A stretch of DNA of 64,000 bases from Roridomyces roridus (GCA_029378245.1 JARKIF010000064.1:157287-221286); one strand, 5' to 3'; shown: positions 11,523 through 22,457, counted from the stretch's first letter. Notes: a model not told the origin generated them from the sequence alone. A program made the numbers and translations.

Positions 11523-12178
11523 ATGTTCTTCTCATCGCTCCTCTTTGCGCTCCTCCCGGCTGCTCTGGCCAAAAACATTGCCATTTCGGTCGGTGCCAAC
11601 GGCGGCTTGACCATTACCCCCAACCAAACGACTGCCGCTGTCGGTGACACCCTCACGTTCACCTTGTGAGTGCGCCTTCCTGTCTTGCACACTGCATTTT
11701 GTCTGACAGCACAATCCAGCCTCACGAAGAACCGTAACAGTTCTGGACTTTTCAAACCCTGCTTGGTATCAAATCTTCTGTAGACTCTGTCACGACCACC
11801 GTCTTCTCCGGTGCTGTCTGCCCGCCTCCCGCCGGTGGCGTTGGCCCCAACGCTTTCGATTCTGGCTTGTACGTGCTTTCCTTGGCTTCTGATCTTGGTT
11901 TGGTTTGGTTATTTACATAAACACGTTCTTCTAGCCTCTCTGCAACGGCCACTGACACCCCCACCTTTGTGTACACCGTCGTCGACACCGCGCCTCACTT
12001 TGCCGCTTGCATGCAGGGTGGTGGATCGCACTGCCGTCAGTTTGCATCCCCGAGTCCGAGAATAATTAAGAATAATCAACTGACCACGACGATGACAGGT
12101 GCGGGGATGACCTTTGCGCTCAACCCCACTGCCGCGATGACCTACGCCGAGTTCAACACCAACGCGGCCAACTCGTAA
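11523..12178 (+). CDS. Secreted cupredoxin-like protein (copy 1)
   Basis: Five exons: 11523-11665, 11720-11733 (only 14 nt), 11784-11868, 11935-12035 and 12099-12178, giving 140 residues. The protein starts with a signal peptide (FFSSLLFALLPAALA), and the mature part is a single small blue-copper fold. Candidate copper ligands are the His of KNHSVT, formed across the exon 2/3 junction; the Cys of PHFAAC; and the His of GSHC and Met of AGM, which span the exon 4/5 junction. Such secreted cupredoxin-like proteins are common in basidiomycetes; proposed roles are copper binding or electron transfer at the cell surface, not proven. A Pro/Gly-rich insert (CPPPAGGVGPN) follows the first His. The paralogue at 29691-30338 has exactly the same five exon lengths. 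Confidence 0.85.
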
Positions 12179-12729
12179 GGGATTGGTGTCCGTGGACCAG
12201 ATGGTAAATGGGAATGATATCACGGTGTCGCGAGGTATTTGGTACTTGTTCGGTTGGAATGTCTTCGTATACGAGGGAAGATCTTGGGTGATTGTGGATA
12301 CTCGATTGGCGTTGAATTTTGAAAGCTGCCTGCCGTGCCTGCCGCGCTGTGCATCAGTGATGGCTTTTTGCTTTTCCTTCTTGCCTCCATCTTCCATAAA
12401 CTGCGTCAAGCGACACTCGACGTTCCCTCTGGGTCCTCCCTTGTTCGCTCCTGCTCGACCTTTGCTAGTGGAATCAGGGTGGCTTGCTTCGGGTCCCGTC
12501 GATTCCTTTGAAGATCTCCTCACGCAGAACATCAGTCAACATACGTGTACATGGCGCTCTCAACACAAACACATGACCATACCCCTCCTCCCGGCCCGCC
12601 AGGCTGCAATACCGTCGCAATGTGATGTGGTCACCAACGCCAAAAAGCAGCAACGCGGCTGAATTTCGGAACCCCCGAAGTCGAGTACAAAACAACCCCG
12701 GGGACCTTGAGTCTGTTCTCCCTCTCACC

Positions 12730-14282
12730 ATGATAGTCCCCATTCTCGCTCTTCTCTGCTCCTTGACACTGTCCGCCTCGGCCACGCCGCCGACGGGAGT
12801 CTCTGTCGCGAAGCGCGCGACGTGTACGCCTGTGTCGGCCCATGATGCGGGAACCGACGACGTCCCTGCTATCCAGGCGGCTATCAAGTCTTGTGGCAAT
12901 GGTGGAATCATCGTCATTCCTGCGGGCTTGACCTATGCTATTCGGAGCACGCTGTCTTTTGCTGGATGTAAGTTTCTTACTTTGCACTCCAGTGAATTGA
13001 TGAACAAGATTTTAGGCGCGAACTGTGACTTTCAGATCGAGGGTATTCTGAAGATGTCTGAAGATCTCACGTTCTGGAACGGCGTCAAATCGACCATCTT
13101 GATTTCTGGGATTACCAATGCGCAAATCCGCTCTGTTACTGGGACGGGGCTTATTGACGGGAACGGGGTACCCTACTGGATTGGTATGAGCTCGTCTATT
13201 CATTCTTCTGCGTGCCCGCTGACTCCATCAATTAAGCCTTCAACGCCAACAGCTCCTACGCGCGCCCCACGCTCATGACCATCACCGGTTCGAGCGGAAT
13301 CACCGTATCGAATCTGCAATTCCGCAACCCTGCCAATGTGTTCCACTCTGTGGGCGGGGCGTCGACCAATATAGTGTACCAGAATTTACGCATGGCGGCG
13401 ACTTCGACGGCTAATGCGACCGCCAAGAATACGGATGGGTTTGATGTTGGGGCGAGTACTTTTGTTACAATACGGTACGTATCTCTCCTGCCTCACATGG
13501 GATTGTCTGAGGTGATGAAGGAACACGACGGTCGCCAATCAGGTTAGTGTCTTTCTCGTCGTTTGAAGCCCATGAACATATGTTGTGTAGGACGATTGTG
13601 TTGCTCTCAAACCTGGTAGAAAAATAACGCGAAAAGGGATTTGAGCTGACTTTCTCTAGGCTCCAACTTCGCTTTCGTCACTGGGATCACCTGCAATGGA
13701 TCTCATGGCCTATCGGTCGGAAGTCTCGGGAGCGGCGCCGGCTCCACAGATATGGTACGCTTCATCTCCCCTCAGTCCATTAAGGGCCGAGCTCACACAA
13801 GCACAAAGGTAACAAACGCCTTCCTAGGCCCCGCCACCATGATCAACTCCGCCAAAGCGGTCGGCATCAAGCTCTATGAAGGCGGCTCGTCGCACGGCGT
13901 CGCCACAGTGCGCAACGTCACCTGGAGCGGCATCACGGTGCAAAACTGCGACTATGCGATTCAGATTCAGAGTTGCTATGAGGCGGCCAACACCTCGAAT
14001 TGTATTTCCAATACGGATAGTTTGACGGACGTGACTTTTACTGGGTTCAGTGGGACGACGTGAGTGATTTAAACTTGGAGGAGGGAAGAGGCTGACGATT
14101 TTCTTCCAAGGTCAACGAAATTCAGTCCCGTTGTTGCGAACATCAACTGTGCGCCAGGTGCTACTTGCGACGTTGTAGTCAAGAACTTTACTGTCAAACC
14201 ACCGAGCGGTACGGCGTCGGTGCTTTGCTCCAACATCGATGATGCGCTCGGTGTGACTTGTGGAGGAGCGGCTTCGGGGTGA
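12730..14282 (+). CDS. GH28 polygalacturonase, secreted
   Basis: Eight exons: 12730-12967, 13016-13183, 13237-13474, 13521-13542 (22 nt), 13591-13615 (25 nt), 13660-13754, 13809-14059 and 14111-14282. They make 402 residues. An N-terminal signal peptide (MIVPILALLCSLTLSASA) precedes a parallel beta-helix. GH28 catalytic motifs are in order: NTDGFD, then QDDCVA, then GSHGLSVGS with the catalytic His, then GIKLYEG, where the family's Arg-Ile-Lys is represented by the Lys only. These residues cleave alpha-1,4-galacturonan in pectin outside the cell. NTDGFD and the missing Arg suggest an exo-acting enzyme, which is inference. The start at 12730 is chosen because the signal peptide begins there; the frame is open 36 codons further upstream. 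It lies 0.55 kb downstream of cupredoxin 1 on the same strand. Confidence 0.9.
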
Positions 14283-14371
14283 TTTGTGTTTGTGTTGCGA
14301 TTGTTCGAGGATCCAGCAGCTGGCCGAGATGGAGACGCTCGGGCACGGAGTTCGATTGATGTTAGTATGTA

Positions 14372-15928
14372 TTACAATTTCGCTTTCACACCTGGAGAAT
14401 GGTATCCCGACTGTCCGGAAACCACACCGAAAGCACCACCTCCTTTGCCAAACATCCTGCGCAAATCCCCAGCCAACTCACGCGGCTTCTCGTAAGCGGC
14501 AAAGTGGCCCCCGCTCTCATGCTCCTCGTCAAACACGATATTGCCAATTCCCTTGGACCAGCTTTGAAATAAGGTTGAGCTACTGAGGAAGGTGGCCAAA
14601 GACACGGACATACCTCTTTGGGAAAACGTTGAGATCCCTCGGAAAACGCGAGAGCCCAAGAGGGATCGTAGGCGGCTTGTCGTCGTATTTGACCGGATGC
14701 ATTCCATATTCGTAGTAGATTCTCAACGACGCAGCTGGGCCCGCGCGAGAGAAGAGGAAAATGGAGATCCAGGTCAAGACTATTACAAGCAGTCAGACTC
14801 GGACTCGTCTCAGACTCGAGTAGAATTTAAAAACACGCACCTTCATCGTCCTCCCAAGGATACCCATCAGTCCAATTCACCAATTTCTCGTAGATCCACG
14901 CCAAGAGGCCAACAGGGGAGTCAGCCAATGCGTACCCGAGCGTCTGTGGTTGAGTGGATTGCTCGACAGCGTAGCCGCGTCCTTTGTTGCGGAACCACTC
15001 AACACGCTCGAGTCCGGCACGTTCTTTGGGTGTCAGCTTTTGTTCGTTGGCGTCGGGCGGTGGGGGTATTCCACTGGTTTATGTGAGGATCAAGATGTTG
15101 TTTGAATGGAAGCAGAGTGTGCAGCGTACGGGACCATGTTCGTGTGCCAGGCCTTGCTGTGCTTTCCGCCGTACATCGCCGCGATGGTGCGAGTAATCTA
15201 TGTAATTCTCGGTGGGATGCAAGAAGGACTGGGCGATATGTGCACGTACCGGAGACCCCCAATCCCCGCCCTGAGTTACTGGCGAATCATCTGAGCTAAA
15301 CTCGTTTCGAAGGCAATTGCAATACGGACCATATTCGTCGTACCCCAAAGCCAGCATCAATTTGTTCCCGACCTCGGAATACTGCTTCATACCAAACCCC
15401 TTGGTCTTCGGACCCTCGGAGAACCCGAACCCGGGCAGACCGAGGACGACGACGTGAAAGCTGGGATGCTCCCCTTTCGGCGCTTTCTCGGTGAGTAGCG
15501 GTACGAGTTTCCGTGCCTCGATGATACTTCCGGGCCCTGACATTCACTCAGCCGAATTCGGGCCAGAAAAAGAAGAAAAGGAATGAAGGAAACTCACAGC
15601 CATGCACAAAAAGCAGCGGAATAGCACCCTCAACCTCACTCCTCTGGTGAATATAATGAATCTCCAGCGTCCCATGTCCCTCCACTTGAACCGGTCGGGT
15701 GAATTGAGGCCCGAGCGTTGCGTTGAGCTGCGCCTCGTGTACCCGCCAGTCATAGCCATCCCGCCATCGAGCGAGAAGACGCCGAATGTCAGCGAGGGGA
15801 ACGCCATAGTCCCACTCTGCGTCGTAGAGCTCGTCGGGGAGGGTGGTGAGTGCGAGCTTTTGATGGAGTTGGGTGAGGGTGGATTCTGGGATTGCAATCG
15901 TGAATGGGGTCGATGTGGATTGAGGCAT
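14372..15928 (-). CDS. Epoxide hydrolase, EHN/alpha-beta hydrolase type (copy 2)
   Basis: Seven exons: 15598-15928, 15330-15536, 15250-15278, 15130-15197, 14841-15073, 14614-14779 and 14372-14561, coding for 407 residues. It has the EHN domain at residues about 1-110, [14 protein letters not shown], the nucleophile motif [10 protein letters not shown], and the His motif GGHFAAYEK. Against copy 1 it lacks the intron after the QYxE motif, so exons 2 and 3 of copy 1 are one exon here. The 29-nt and 68-nt exons around the nucleophile are the same size in both. The C-terminus is longer by about a dozen residues. Predicted activity is epoxide to diol hydrolysis. The start at 15928 (MPQSTSTPF) is preferred over an in-frame Met six codons upstream. 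It converges with the polygalacturonase, with stop codons 90 bp apart. Confidence 0.88.
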
Positions 15929-16403
15929 GGTGTGTCGTGTGAACAAACCGGCTACTTGGGAGTGCTGGGACCCGGAGAGGTCGCATGACCGTGGAGATGG
16001 TGGGGCGAAGAAATTTTACGGATCAAAAGGTGATATCAAGCGCGCGGCGATCAGCTAAACTGAAACGAAATCTCTCACGGTTGACTCACAGTTGAATTTT
16101 CGCAAATTGCGAGATAAGAGGGGTGGCCGGCTATGGGAACTTGACCGATAAAGTGAGCCATGTCTTGTTCACGGAGTATTCATACGAAGCTCATCCGAAT
16201 GCATGGACGTGAACTTGTCTGTCACGGATGGGACAAAGTTACTTTACTCAGTACTGTAAGTACAGTCAAGAAGAGTACATGACGCAAAGGCAGAAGATGT
16301 CTGAGGTCTGACTTGGTGTCCGTCACGGATGAAAGGAAGCACAGGTTCTGTATGTCCAAGAAGAGTATATGAACACGGGAAGGTCAACAAACTGAAAAAG
16401 TAA
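15929..16403. other. Intergenic region with small imperfect repeats
   Basis: No gene seen. About 16216-16285 and 16313-16375 are loosely repeated: both begin with GTC(T/C)GTCACGGATG and end with CAAGAAGAGTA(C/T)ATGA. The stretch 16016-16160 resembles 20705-20860 (see findings). It should also include the epoxide hydrolase 2 promoter. Confidence 0.4.
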
Positions 16404-17945
16404 TCAATCCAGGATGATATTCCACAAACGAAGTTGGTACATACCGTAGCCTGTCCAGTTTTGATGATTGGCTCTCACGTCGAGACCTCCATTTCGACAT
16501 CCAGCCCGAGAGAGCTTGTCCCAGAAAGCCCTGGTGAAATGATCGTCTTCGTCGTCGTCCGGTTCAGCGTCGACTGAAATGTGAACTTTCTCCCAGCGAG
16601 CGACGGCGGGGGGAGACGGCATGACGGCAAGTTGCTCGTCACTCCACCATCGAGACACTATGGTCGTCGCCAAATTTTCCGGGTCGAAATGATCGCCTAC
16701 ACACTCCAACATAAGCTCCTGCAGCTTGGGAGTCAGGTGTACGGCGTCACTTTCACTGTATCGGAGAGCCGTAATGACCGCGTCGGTGATGCAATGCTCA
16801 CAGCTATACAGCTCTAATTTTGCGAGAGATGGAGAGCTGCGAAGAACAGCCAAAAGGTCGTCTGCGTCGAGTTTCGAATCGAAAATGGTCAGACGATGTA
16901 GGTTCGGGGACCTTAGCAGAAACCGGCTGAGCCCAGCAGCATCCCAAACCAGCTCTTCGCTCAGCTTGAGGTCGAGCTCGTGCAATTGGGGGAGCGTCAA
17001 GCACGCGAGAAGGGGTATGAAGTGACCTGAATGTTCGGAGAGATCCAACTCGAGGGTGGTCAACCCGACGATCATGATCACCAACCTGGATGACAGATCG
17101 GGGGGAGTCTCCCATCCTTCCATCTCGATTGCCAAATAAGTGAGGGCGGAGCATCGCTCCAGGATATTGAGGCAAGCAAAGGGCGCTGCATGGAGCGTGA
17201 GCCATGTGAGCTGGGACCATGGGATGGGTAATCGATCTGGGAGCGGGATGTTGAGGTTGAGATCGAGTAGCTGAGGGGCATGCGAGAAAGCAATTATCTC
17301 TCCTGGATCGACGTCGTCGTGCGAATCGGTTCCACCCCGCGTCACCAACATCAGGGTGGTGAGCTGTTCGAGCGATCGAGGAGGAATACGCTGGAGATAC
17401 GACAAAGAAGGGAGAGTCAGGTCAACATCAGACCACCGGTGAGCCTCAGTGCAGAGGATATCCATCATGCGACCAGCCGCGACTGGGTCATTGGGGCAGT
17501 TCAACGAGACGGGGAGAGGCAACGGTGCAGATCTCTCCATCCACAACCTTACCCCCGCACAATATTGGCGTGAGATATGCCGCTTCCCGAATACGCGAGT
17601 GGGAATAGCCGCAGCCCATAGCTGCGGGGTCGTAAGAGCGACACGGCGCCAGCGTGCGCAAACTCGAGTCAGCTTTAGAAGAGCCGTGGTTGAACGCGAG
17701 TACATATCCACATCGGATACTGAGAGGAGAAAAATGCGAGAAAGAAGATCTGTAGGGAGATTGCGAATGGGGGCGATTGTGGATCGCAAGTGGGTAAGAA
17801 TCGCCTCTTCGTCGCTGATCTTGGCCTCGAGATGCGCAATGGTTGCCTCGGAGGCAGCGATGAGTTGTTTAGTTCGATTTTCAAAGATGCTGGTTTGGAT
17901 TTCCAAGTTGGAGGGGAAGAAGGCCAGCATCGTCGGCTGGTGCAT
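16404..17945 (-). CDS. F-box/LRR-type protein (copy 3)
   Basis: Intron-free gene of 513 residues from the ATG at 17945. It opens with MHQPTMLAFFPSNLE, matching the MPQxTIFAYFPSK starts of the copies at 23385, 38727 and 61376. It continues with a helical segment (KQLIAASEATIAHLEAK) and an F-box core (LPTDLLSRIF, about residues 63-72, then LTRVCARWRRVALTTPQLW). The LRR region includes PWSQLTWLTL and RSPNLHRLTI. The C-terminal signature is IVSRWWSDEQLAVM, then PPAVARWEKVHI. The frame is open a further 97 codons upstream to 18236, but that part has no counterpart in the paralogues, so the internal start is preferred. Likely SCF substrate adaptor; target unknown. Confidence 0.82.
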   Translation of the reverse strand: MHQPTMLAFFPSNLEIQTSIFENRTKQLIAASEATIAHLEAKISDEEAILTHLRSTIAPIRNLPTDLLSRIFLLSVSDVDMYSRSTTALLKLTRVCARWRRVALTTPQLWAAAIPTRVFGKRHISRQYCAGVRLWMERSAPLPLPVSLNCPNDPVAAGRMMDILCTEAHRWSDVDLTLPSLSYLQRIPPRSLEQLTTLMLVTRGGTDSHDDVDPGEIIAFSHAPQLLDLNLNIPLPDRLPIPWSQLTWLTLHAAPFACLNILERCSALTYLAIEMEGWETPPDLSSRLVIMIVGLTTLELDLSEHSGHFIPLLACLTLPQLHELDLKLSEELVWDAAGLSRFLLRSPNLHRLTIFDSKLDADDLLAVLRSSPSLAKLELYSCEHCITDAVITALRYSESDAVHLTPKLQELMLECVGDHFDPENLATTIVSRWWSDEQLAVMPSPPAVARWEKVHISVDAEPDDDEDDHFTRAFWDKLSRAGCRNGGLDVRANHQNWTGYGMYQLRLWNIILD

Positions 17946-18962
17946 GGTGGGAGATGACAAGTGGCAGTGATGCGTGCCAAACAGGGACCTACAGATGCGG
18001 ATCACCGCCGCCCTTCTTGTGCCGCACCTATCACATGTCGGACGCACATTCCTCCTCCTGCGAATGGCCAGCAGGAATCGATTGTCCAGAATGCGGAGCA
18101 AAATAAGTGGACAAAAACCATCGGCGGATATCTGGCGAATTAAATACACCCTCTCGCTCACTCCGTCCGCATCCAACACCGCGGCATCGGGGTGGGCCTT
18201 GTGACTGAGCCTCGCCCTCGTTTCGACCACTCCCAATGTCGACGAACGGATGCGAAGTTTGTCTGGGTATTTTGTTGAGGTGCACGACGGTGCAGTGAAT
18301 CAGACTGACGCTGATACGGTGGTGTTGGTTGACGGACGCTCGGAACGAGATGGGATTATACATGCACGTGCACATCCTCTTGGCTCCCAGCGAGTTGTCA
18401 AGTGGTGGGCTCGACCGAGGCCGCCCAATCCGGCACCCTCATTGCGGCCGTTCTCAATGGCCGTTTATAGCTCGGCCGTGGTGTTGATGATGGAAGCGAG
18501 GTTGCTGAGCATCATGTATTACCAGTGATTCTGAACATGGGATGTATCTTTGCATTGGTGGTAGATTATCCTCCGTGCCATGTCATTTTCTGTTCAAAAT
18601 TCAATGAACTCGCTTCGGTGAGATAAGGTATCCTGCAGTAGGAAAATTGCTCACTCTATGTAGGTATCGCTCCGGAAACCTGATTTTCAGTGGGGGTACT
18701 GGGGGGAAAGAGTCAACGGCGACTGCAAGACTACCTTATAAAATCCAGTCTCGATTTGAGGCGTGGAATCGAGTGGAGCAGGCGAGGGAAAGATGCAGGT
18801 GCAGTTGCCCAGGCTTCGGCGTATCTACATATATGTTACATCAACGTGTATGGCACCACGCTCACACACATTCGCCTTCGCCAACAATTCGCCAGCGTTT
18901 CTGGGGAGGTCGACCGTCGCAGTTCAACCAGAGCGAAAGCTCAGAAAATGAATAGGAATTTT
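17946..18962. other. Intergenic region
   Basis: No recognisable gene. The left end is the 5' region of F-box copy 3 (minus) and is open in that gene's frame to 18236, probably by chance. The remainder has only short frames without motifs. Confidence 0.4.
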
Positions 18963-19035
18963 GAACTACCACGGCCCACTCACAGAGACCCCAATCTCTG
19001 AGTTCAGAGACTACTTGTAGATCACAGTTGATGGT
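18963..19035 (+). pseudogene. SDR exon 3 relic
   Basis: A short fragment closely matching the start of exon 3 of the SDR at 21958. It reads GILNYHGPLTETPISEF against GISNHYGPLAETPVSEF, preceded by an acceptor-like ATAG at the same phase. After about 20 codons the frame meets a TAG, and similarity fades by about 19035. There is no exon 1, no exon 2 and no YxxxK active site. This is a decayed duplicate of the SDR 1 gene located 2.6 kb away. Confidence 0.65.
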
Positions 19036-19195
19036 GCGAGGATGAGTATAGTGGCGCAGGTTTCGGAATTTCAAGGGAGATGAAAGGCAGTGATAGAATG
19101 TACGTACAGATTCATTTTACAATGGTGTAAATTTCAAGTCGGTCTGAGCGGCGCAAAGAATAAAAGTGATAGAACTTGAACGACATAAACATGAA

Positions 19196-20654
19196 CTAAG
19201 CGTTGGGAGTGAAAGATTGAATTTTCTGAATCTGCCGAGGAGGTGAGCAGAATATAAACCGAACCATGTGTGAATCTATATGTCCGCTGAACCAGGATAT
19301 TTCAGACCGAACATCGAATTTGAGTCCTGCAAAGCGTCGGCGCAGAGCCTCAAGACGAGAGATCGCCTCATCGACATCAGGTTGATAAGATATCTCCCTC
19401 TCCTCGTTCCCCGTTCCCCATTCAGCGAAGGAGAGCTTGAACGACTTGAGTTGTGTTTCTCCCTCCTCGCAGTCCAGCCGAGCATCGAGCATATCGACAA
19501 CCAGTGATAGCTCGGCATACGCGGCACAATACTCAATGCAGAGGTGTTGGAGAGCTGGTAGGTAGCTGTGATCGCCCAAAAGATTGAAGAGGTTGCTCAG
19601 AGCACCCATGTAACCGTCTGGACGAGGAGGGTCAAGTCCTGGACTGAGTCCAAAGGCGCCTCTTCCAGGAAAGTCTGCAGCTCCTGGGCGTCGGTTTGAT
19701 AAAGCATGAATGTAAGTTTGCGCAAAGGACATCCGGATCGTTCCACAAGATCCGTGAACCAGTACGTCACCGAGTCGCTGCTCAGCCAGAATGCGAAGTG
19801 GTTTAACGTAGGGAGTGAGATACGGTATGATATTGGAAGTGGATCCCATGTCCAGAGGATCTAAGCTAACCGTGCGGAGACGAGGGAGTGTGCACGTGAT
19901 GGAAGATGAGGGCGGAATCGTCATGGAGCCCCGCGTTATGGCGTGCATGATGAGAACCTGCAAATTGGGCGTGCATGATAGGATCTCCCAGCAGCTGTAG
20001 AGATCCGACTCCAACCGAAGCGTCGTCAGCTGCCCCCATGGGAGTGTCGTTTTCCATGCTCCGAGCGACGGACATTCCAGATGAACATCTCGAAGCTTGG
20101 GTGCAGCGAGTTGCGGGAAGGGTGTCGAAACACCATCGGAAGCGTAGATACTGAGATTTTTCAGGCAGGGAAATGGCCCAGTAGAGTAATCGGGGAAAGG
20201 ATGGGGGCCCCGCGTCGAGAGGGAGAGGTCTCGGAATCGAGAGGAATTTTGGGACATCAGGCGAAAGAACATCCCAGTCCTGCCAGGGAGCCGGAGGCAA
20301 ACAAACGGCCGGCTCGAGCGGGAGGTTACCGGAATGAGTACCCAAGTGCTGATTCCTCTTTGAATCGAAACGCCACAAGCAAGTCCAAAGCCTGCAAGTG
20401 GACAACGCCACCTCACGCCAGGACCGACAAACCCAGAGAAGGCACAGCGGGGAGCCCTTGGGGAGTCCGTTGACGTATTGGATGAAGATTTCAGAGACGA
20501 CATCGTTCGGGAGCGTCAGGACAGGGTATACGAGAGCGGCGAGGTCTCGTGCCACAACCTCTTCCTCGGAGCGCAGCAACGCCATCTGCGCTTGAAGCGA
20601 CGAGATCTGCTGCTGGATTTCCGCGAGCCGTGCGCGAGGATTGGCGCCCGACAT
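19196..20654 (-). pseudogene. F-box protein, coiled-coil subfamily, frameshifted (copy 4)
   Basis: The start at 20654 gives a helical N-terminus (ARLAEIQQQISSLQAQM) and an F-box-like core (LTLPNDVVSEIF, then LWVCRSWREVAL). It then reads LPLEPAVCLPPAPWQDWDVL. At about 20262-20272 the continuation (FRLMSQNSSRFRDLSL, PQLAAPKLRDVHL and further leucine-rich sequence) moves to another frame that runs to the stop at 19196. The same join is in frame in the paralogue at 25338-27066, where the equivalent region is LPLALEFHLSPLS, then RDILVQHASQWATL. No intron with GT-AG ends and the right phase fits, so I read a one-base gain or two-base loss. It may be a pseudogene or a sequencing indel. Confidence 0.7.
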
Positions 20655-21581
20655 CCTGTACCGCTACGCGTTCGGTATGCGATGATGGTGGTGAAGGAAC
20701 AAGAACCATCCGGATCAAATCGGTCAACAAAGGTGATCAACGAAACAAGTTCTCTCACGGTTGGTTGTTCAACCTGAATTCTGCAAATTTTGAGACGAGA
20801 CGAGTCAGAGTGGTAAGCTGTGCCGTTGAAAGCCGTTCCTTTGAGCGATAAAGACATTCGGGGCTAAAATCGGAGACGATCTAGGAAACTGGTCGAGAAT
20901 GAAAATCATTATTCAACTGTCGAACTTGAAGCCTTCCAATGGATCGCAAGTTCGACCACAGAGAATCGGAGTCAGGACTCAGCGATGAGAACATTGTGGA
21001 TCTATTCTGGGACATGCTGCTTACAGTTGACTAGTGAATGGTGGGAAATGACAACACCCATAGACCCATCAGATGCGATTCAACCGCGGCATTCTCAGTC
21101 ATCCAAGTGCTTCCTAATACTCGACTGATCAAGGAATTACTCAGTAACTCATCAAGATTAGGTACAGTAGCGGCGTAGCTGCAGCCGGAAGGAGTTGACT
21201 GGAACCTATCGTTCGTCAACTACTTCCTGCGCTCGATCAAAAAGACCGCGGCATGGACGTAGTAAGACGACAGCACAGAGCGCCAGTTCGCAGTAGTTCG
21301 CATCCAGGAAAATGAAATAAAACGGCGCGTCCGCAGGTTTTAGGGCGACTGAAGATCGCAGTCAATTGTGTGAAAGATGCGGAGGTCCGTGGAAGTGGAT
21401 TGGAATACTAAGCAAGCAATTACAAATCCGACAGAAGCATTGCTGATTATTCAGAACCAAGATTCAACTCCGCCGCGATTCCAAATCATCTTGGTGGTGA
21501 AAGGTATAAAAACAAGAAAACTGAGTAGTGGTAGACACCAACCAACCAACCAAGTCAACTCAATACACAAGGATTCAATAA
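20655..21581. other. Intergenic region
   Basis: It separates the divergent F-box copy 4 and SDR 1. No gene seen. It should hold both promoters. The part at 20705-20860 resembles the region upstream of epoxide hydrolase 2 (16016-16160). Confidence 0.4.
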
Positions 21582-22457
21582 ATGTCTGCAAACCAAACCG
21601 TTTACCTAGGCGCGTCCTCACCACTCACCTCGTCTCCGGCGTCATATTTACTGTTCTTCAGTCACTGGTGCCAACCGCGGGATTGGCTTGGGTCTCGTCG
21701 CGGCCCTTGCCTCTCGTCCGAACACCATCGTCTTCGCGGGTGCTCGTGATCCCGCCGCACAGTCCCTGAAGGACCTCTCCGCCAAGCACCTCAACGTGCA
21801 CGGCGTCAAGCTCACCTTGGGCGACAAAGCCGACAATGAGGCCGCTGTTGCGAAGATTCAGCGGATTGCAGGCCAGCTCGATGTCATCATCGCCAACGCC
21901 GGTAAGTTTCAACCATGGCAATTCAAACAATCCAAAAACTCACACAACAGTGAACAGGAATCTCCAACCACTACGGCCCACTCGCAGAGACCCCGGTCTC
22001 TGAATTCAAAGACCACTGGGAAATCAACACCCTCGGCAATGTGATTCTCTTCCAAGCGGCCCACCGTCTCCTCCTCGCCTCGCCCTCCAAGGCGCCCCGC
22101 TTCGCCATGATCAGTTCCTGTGCCGGATCCATCGGCTCGTACTTCCCGATCGGCGTCGCCGCATACGGCTCCTCCAAAGCCGCCTTAAACTTCCTCGTCA
22201 AAGTAATGGACCACGAGCATCCCGCGCTCATCTCGCTCGCGATACACCCCGGTTGGGTGCAAACCGAGATGGGAAACCAAGGCGCGGTTGCGAATGGGAT
22301 GGCGGAGGCGCCCGAGACGGTGGAGGATTCGGTTAATGGGATTCTCGCGCGTGTGGATCAGGCGAAGACCAAGGAGCTGAGCGGGAGGTTTTGGAATTTC
22401 AAAGTCAGCCATGAGGGCAAGCCGTGGAATATTGCGACGGATGAGATTGCTTGGTAG
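21582..22457 (+). CDS. Short-chain dehydrogenase/reductase (copy 1)
   Basis: Three exons, 21582-21609, 21662-21901 and 21958-22457, coding for 255 residues. The classical SDR layout is clear: VTGANRGIGLGL (dinucleotide loop) right after the first junction, IANAG, a serine in ISSCAGS, and the catalytic YGSSK. The protein resembles the norsolorinic-acid-ketoreductase/C-factor-like group of fungal NAD(P)H-dependent SDRs; substrate unknown. The first intron begins with GC (GCGCGT) and ends with TTCAG. The two other SDRs use GTACGT at exactly this site, and no GT nearby restores the frame. It lies convergent to a truncated F-box gene, whose open frame overlaps its last 100 bp on the other strand. 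Confidence 0.9.

Noticed and set aside
5873..15928. Secondary-metabolite cluster (epoxide hydrolases, MFS pump, with SDRs further on)
   Set aside because: No polyketide synthase, peptide synthetase, terpene synthase or P450 is present, and the genes are explained by separate duplications.
17946..18236. 97-codon upstream extension of F-box copy 3
   Set aside because: No counterpart in any paralogue, while the internal ATG at 17945 aligns with their starts.
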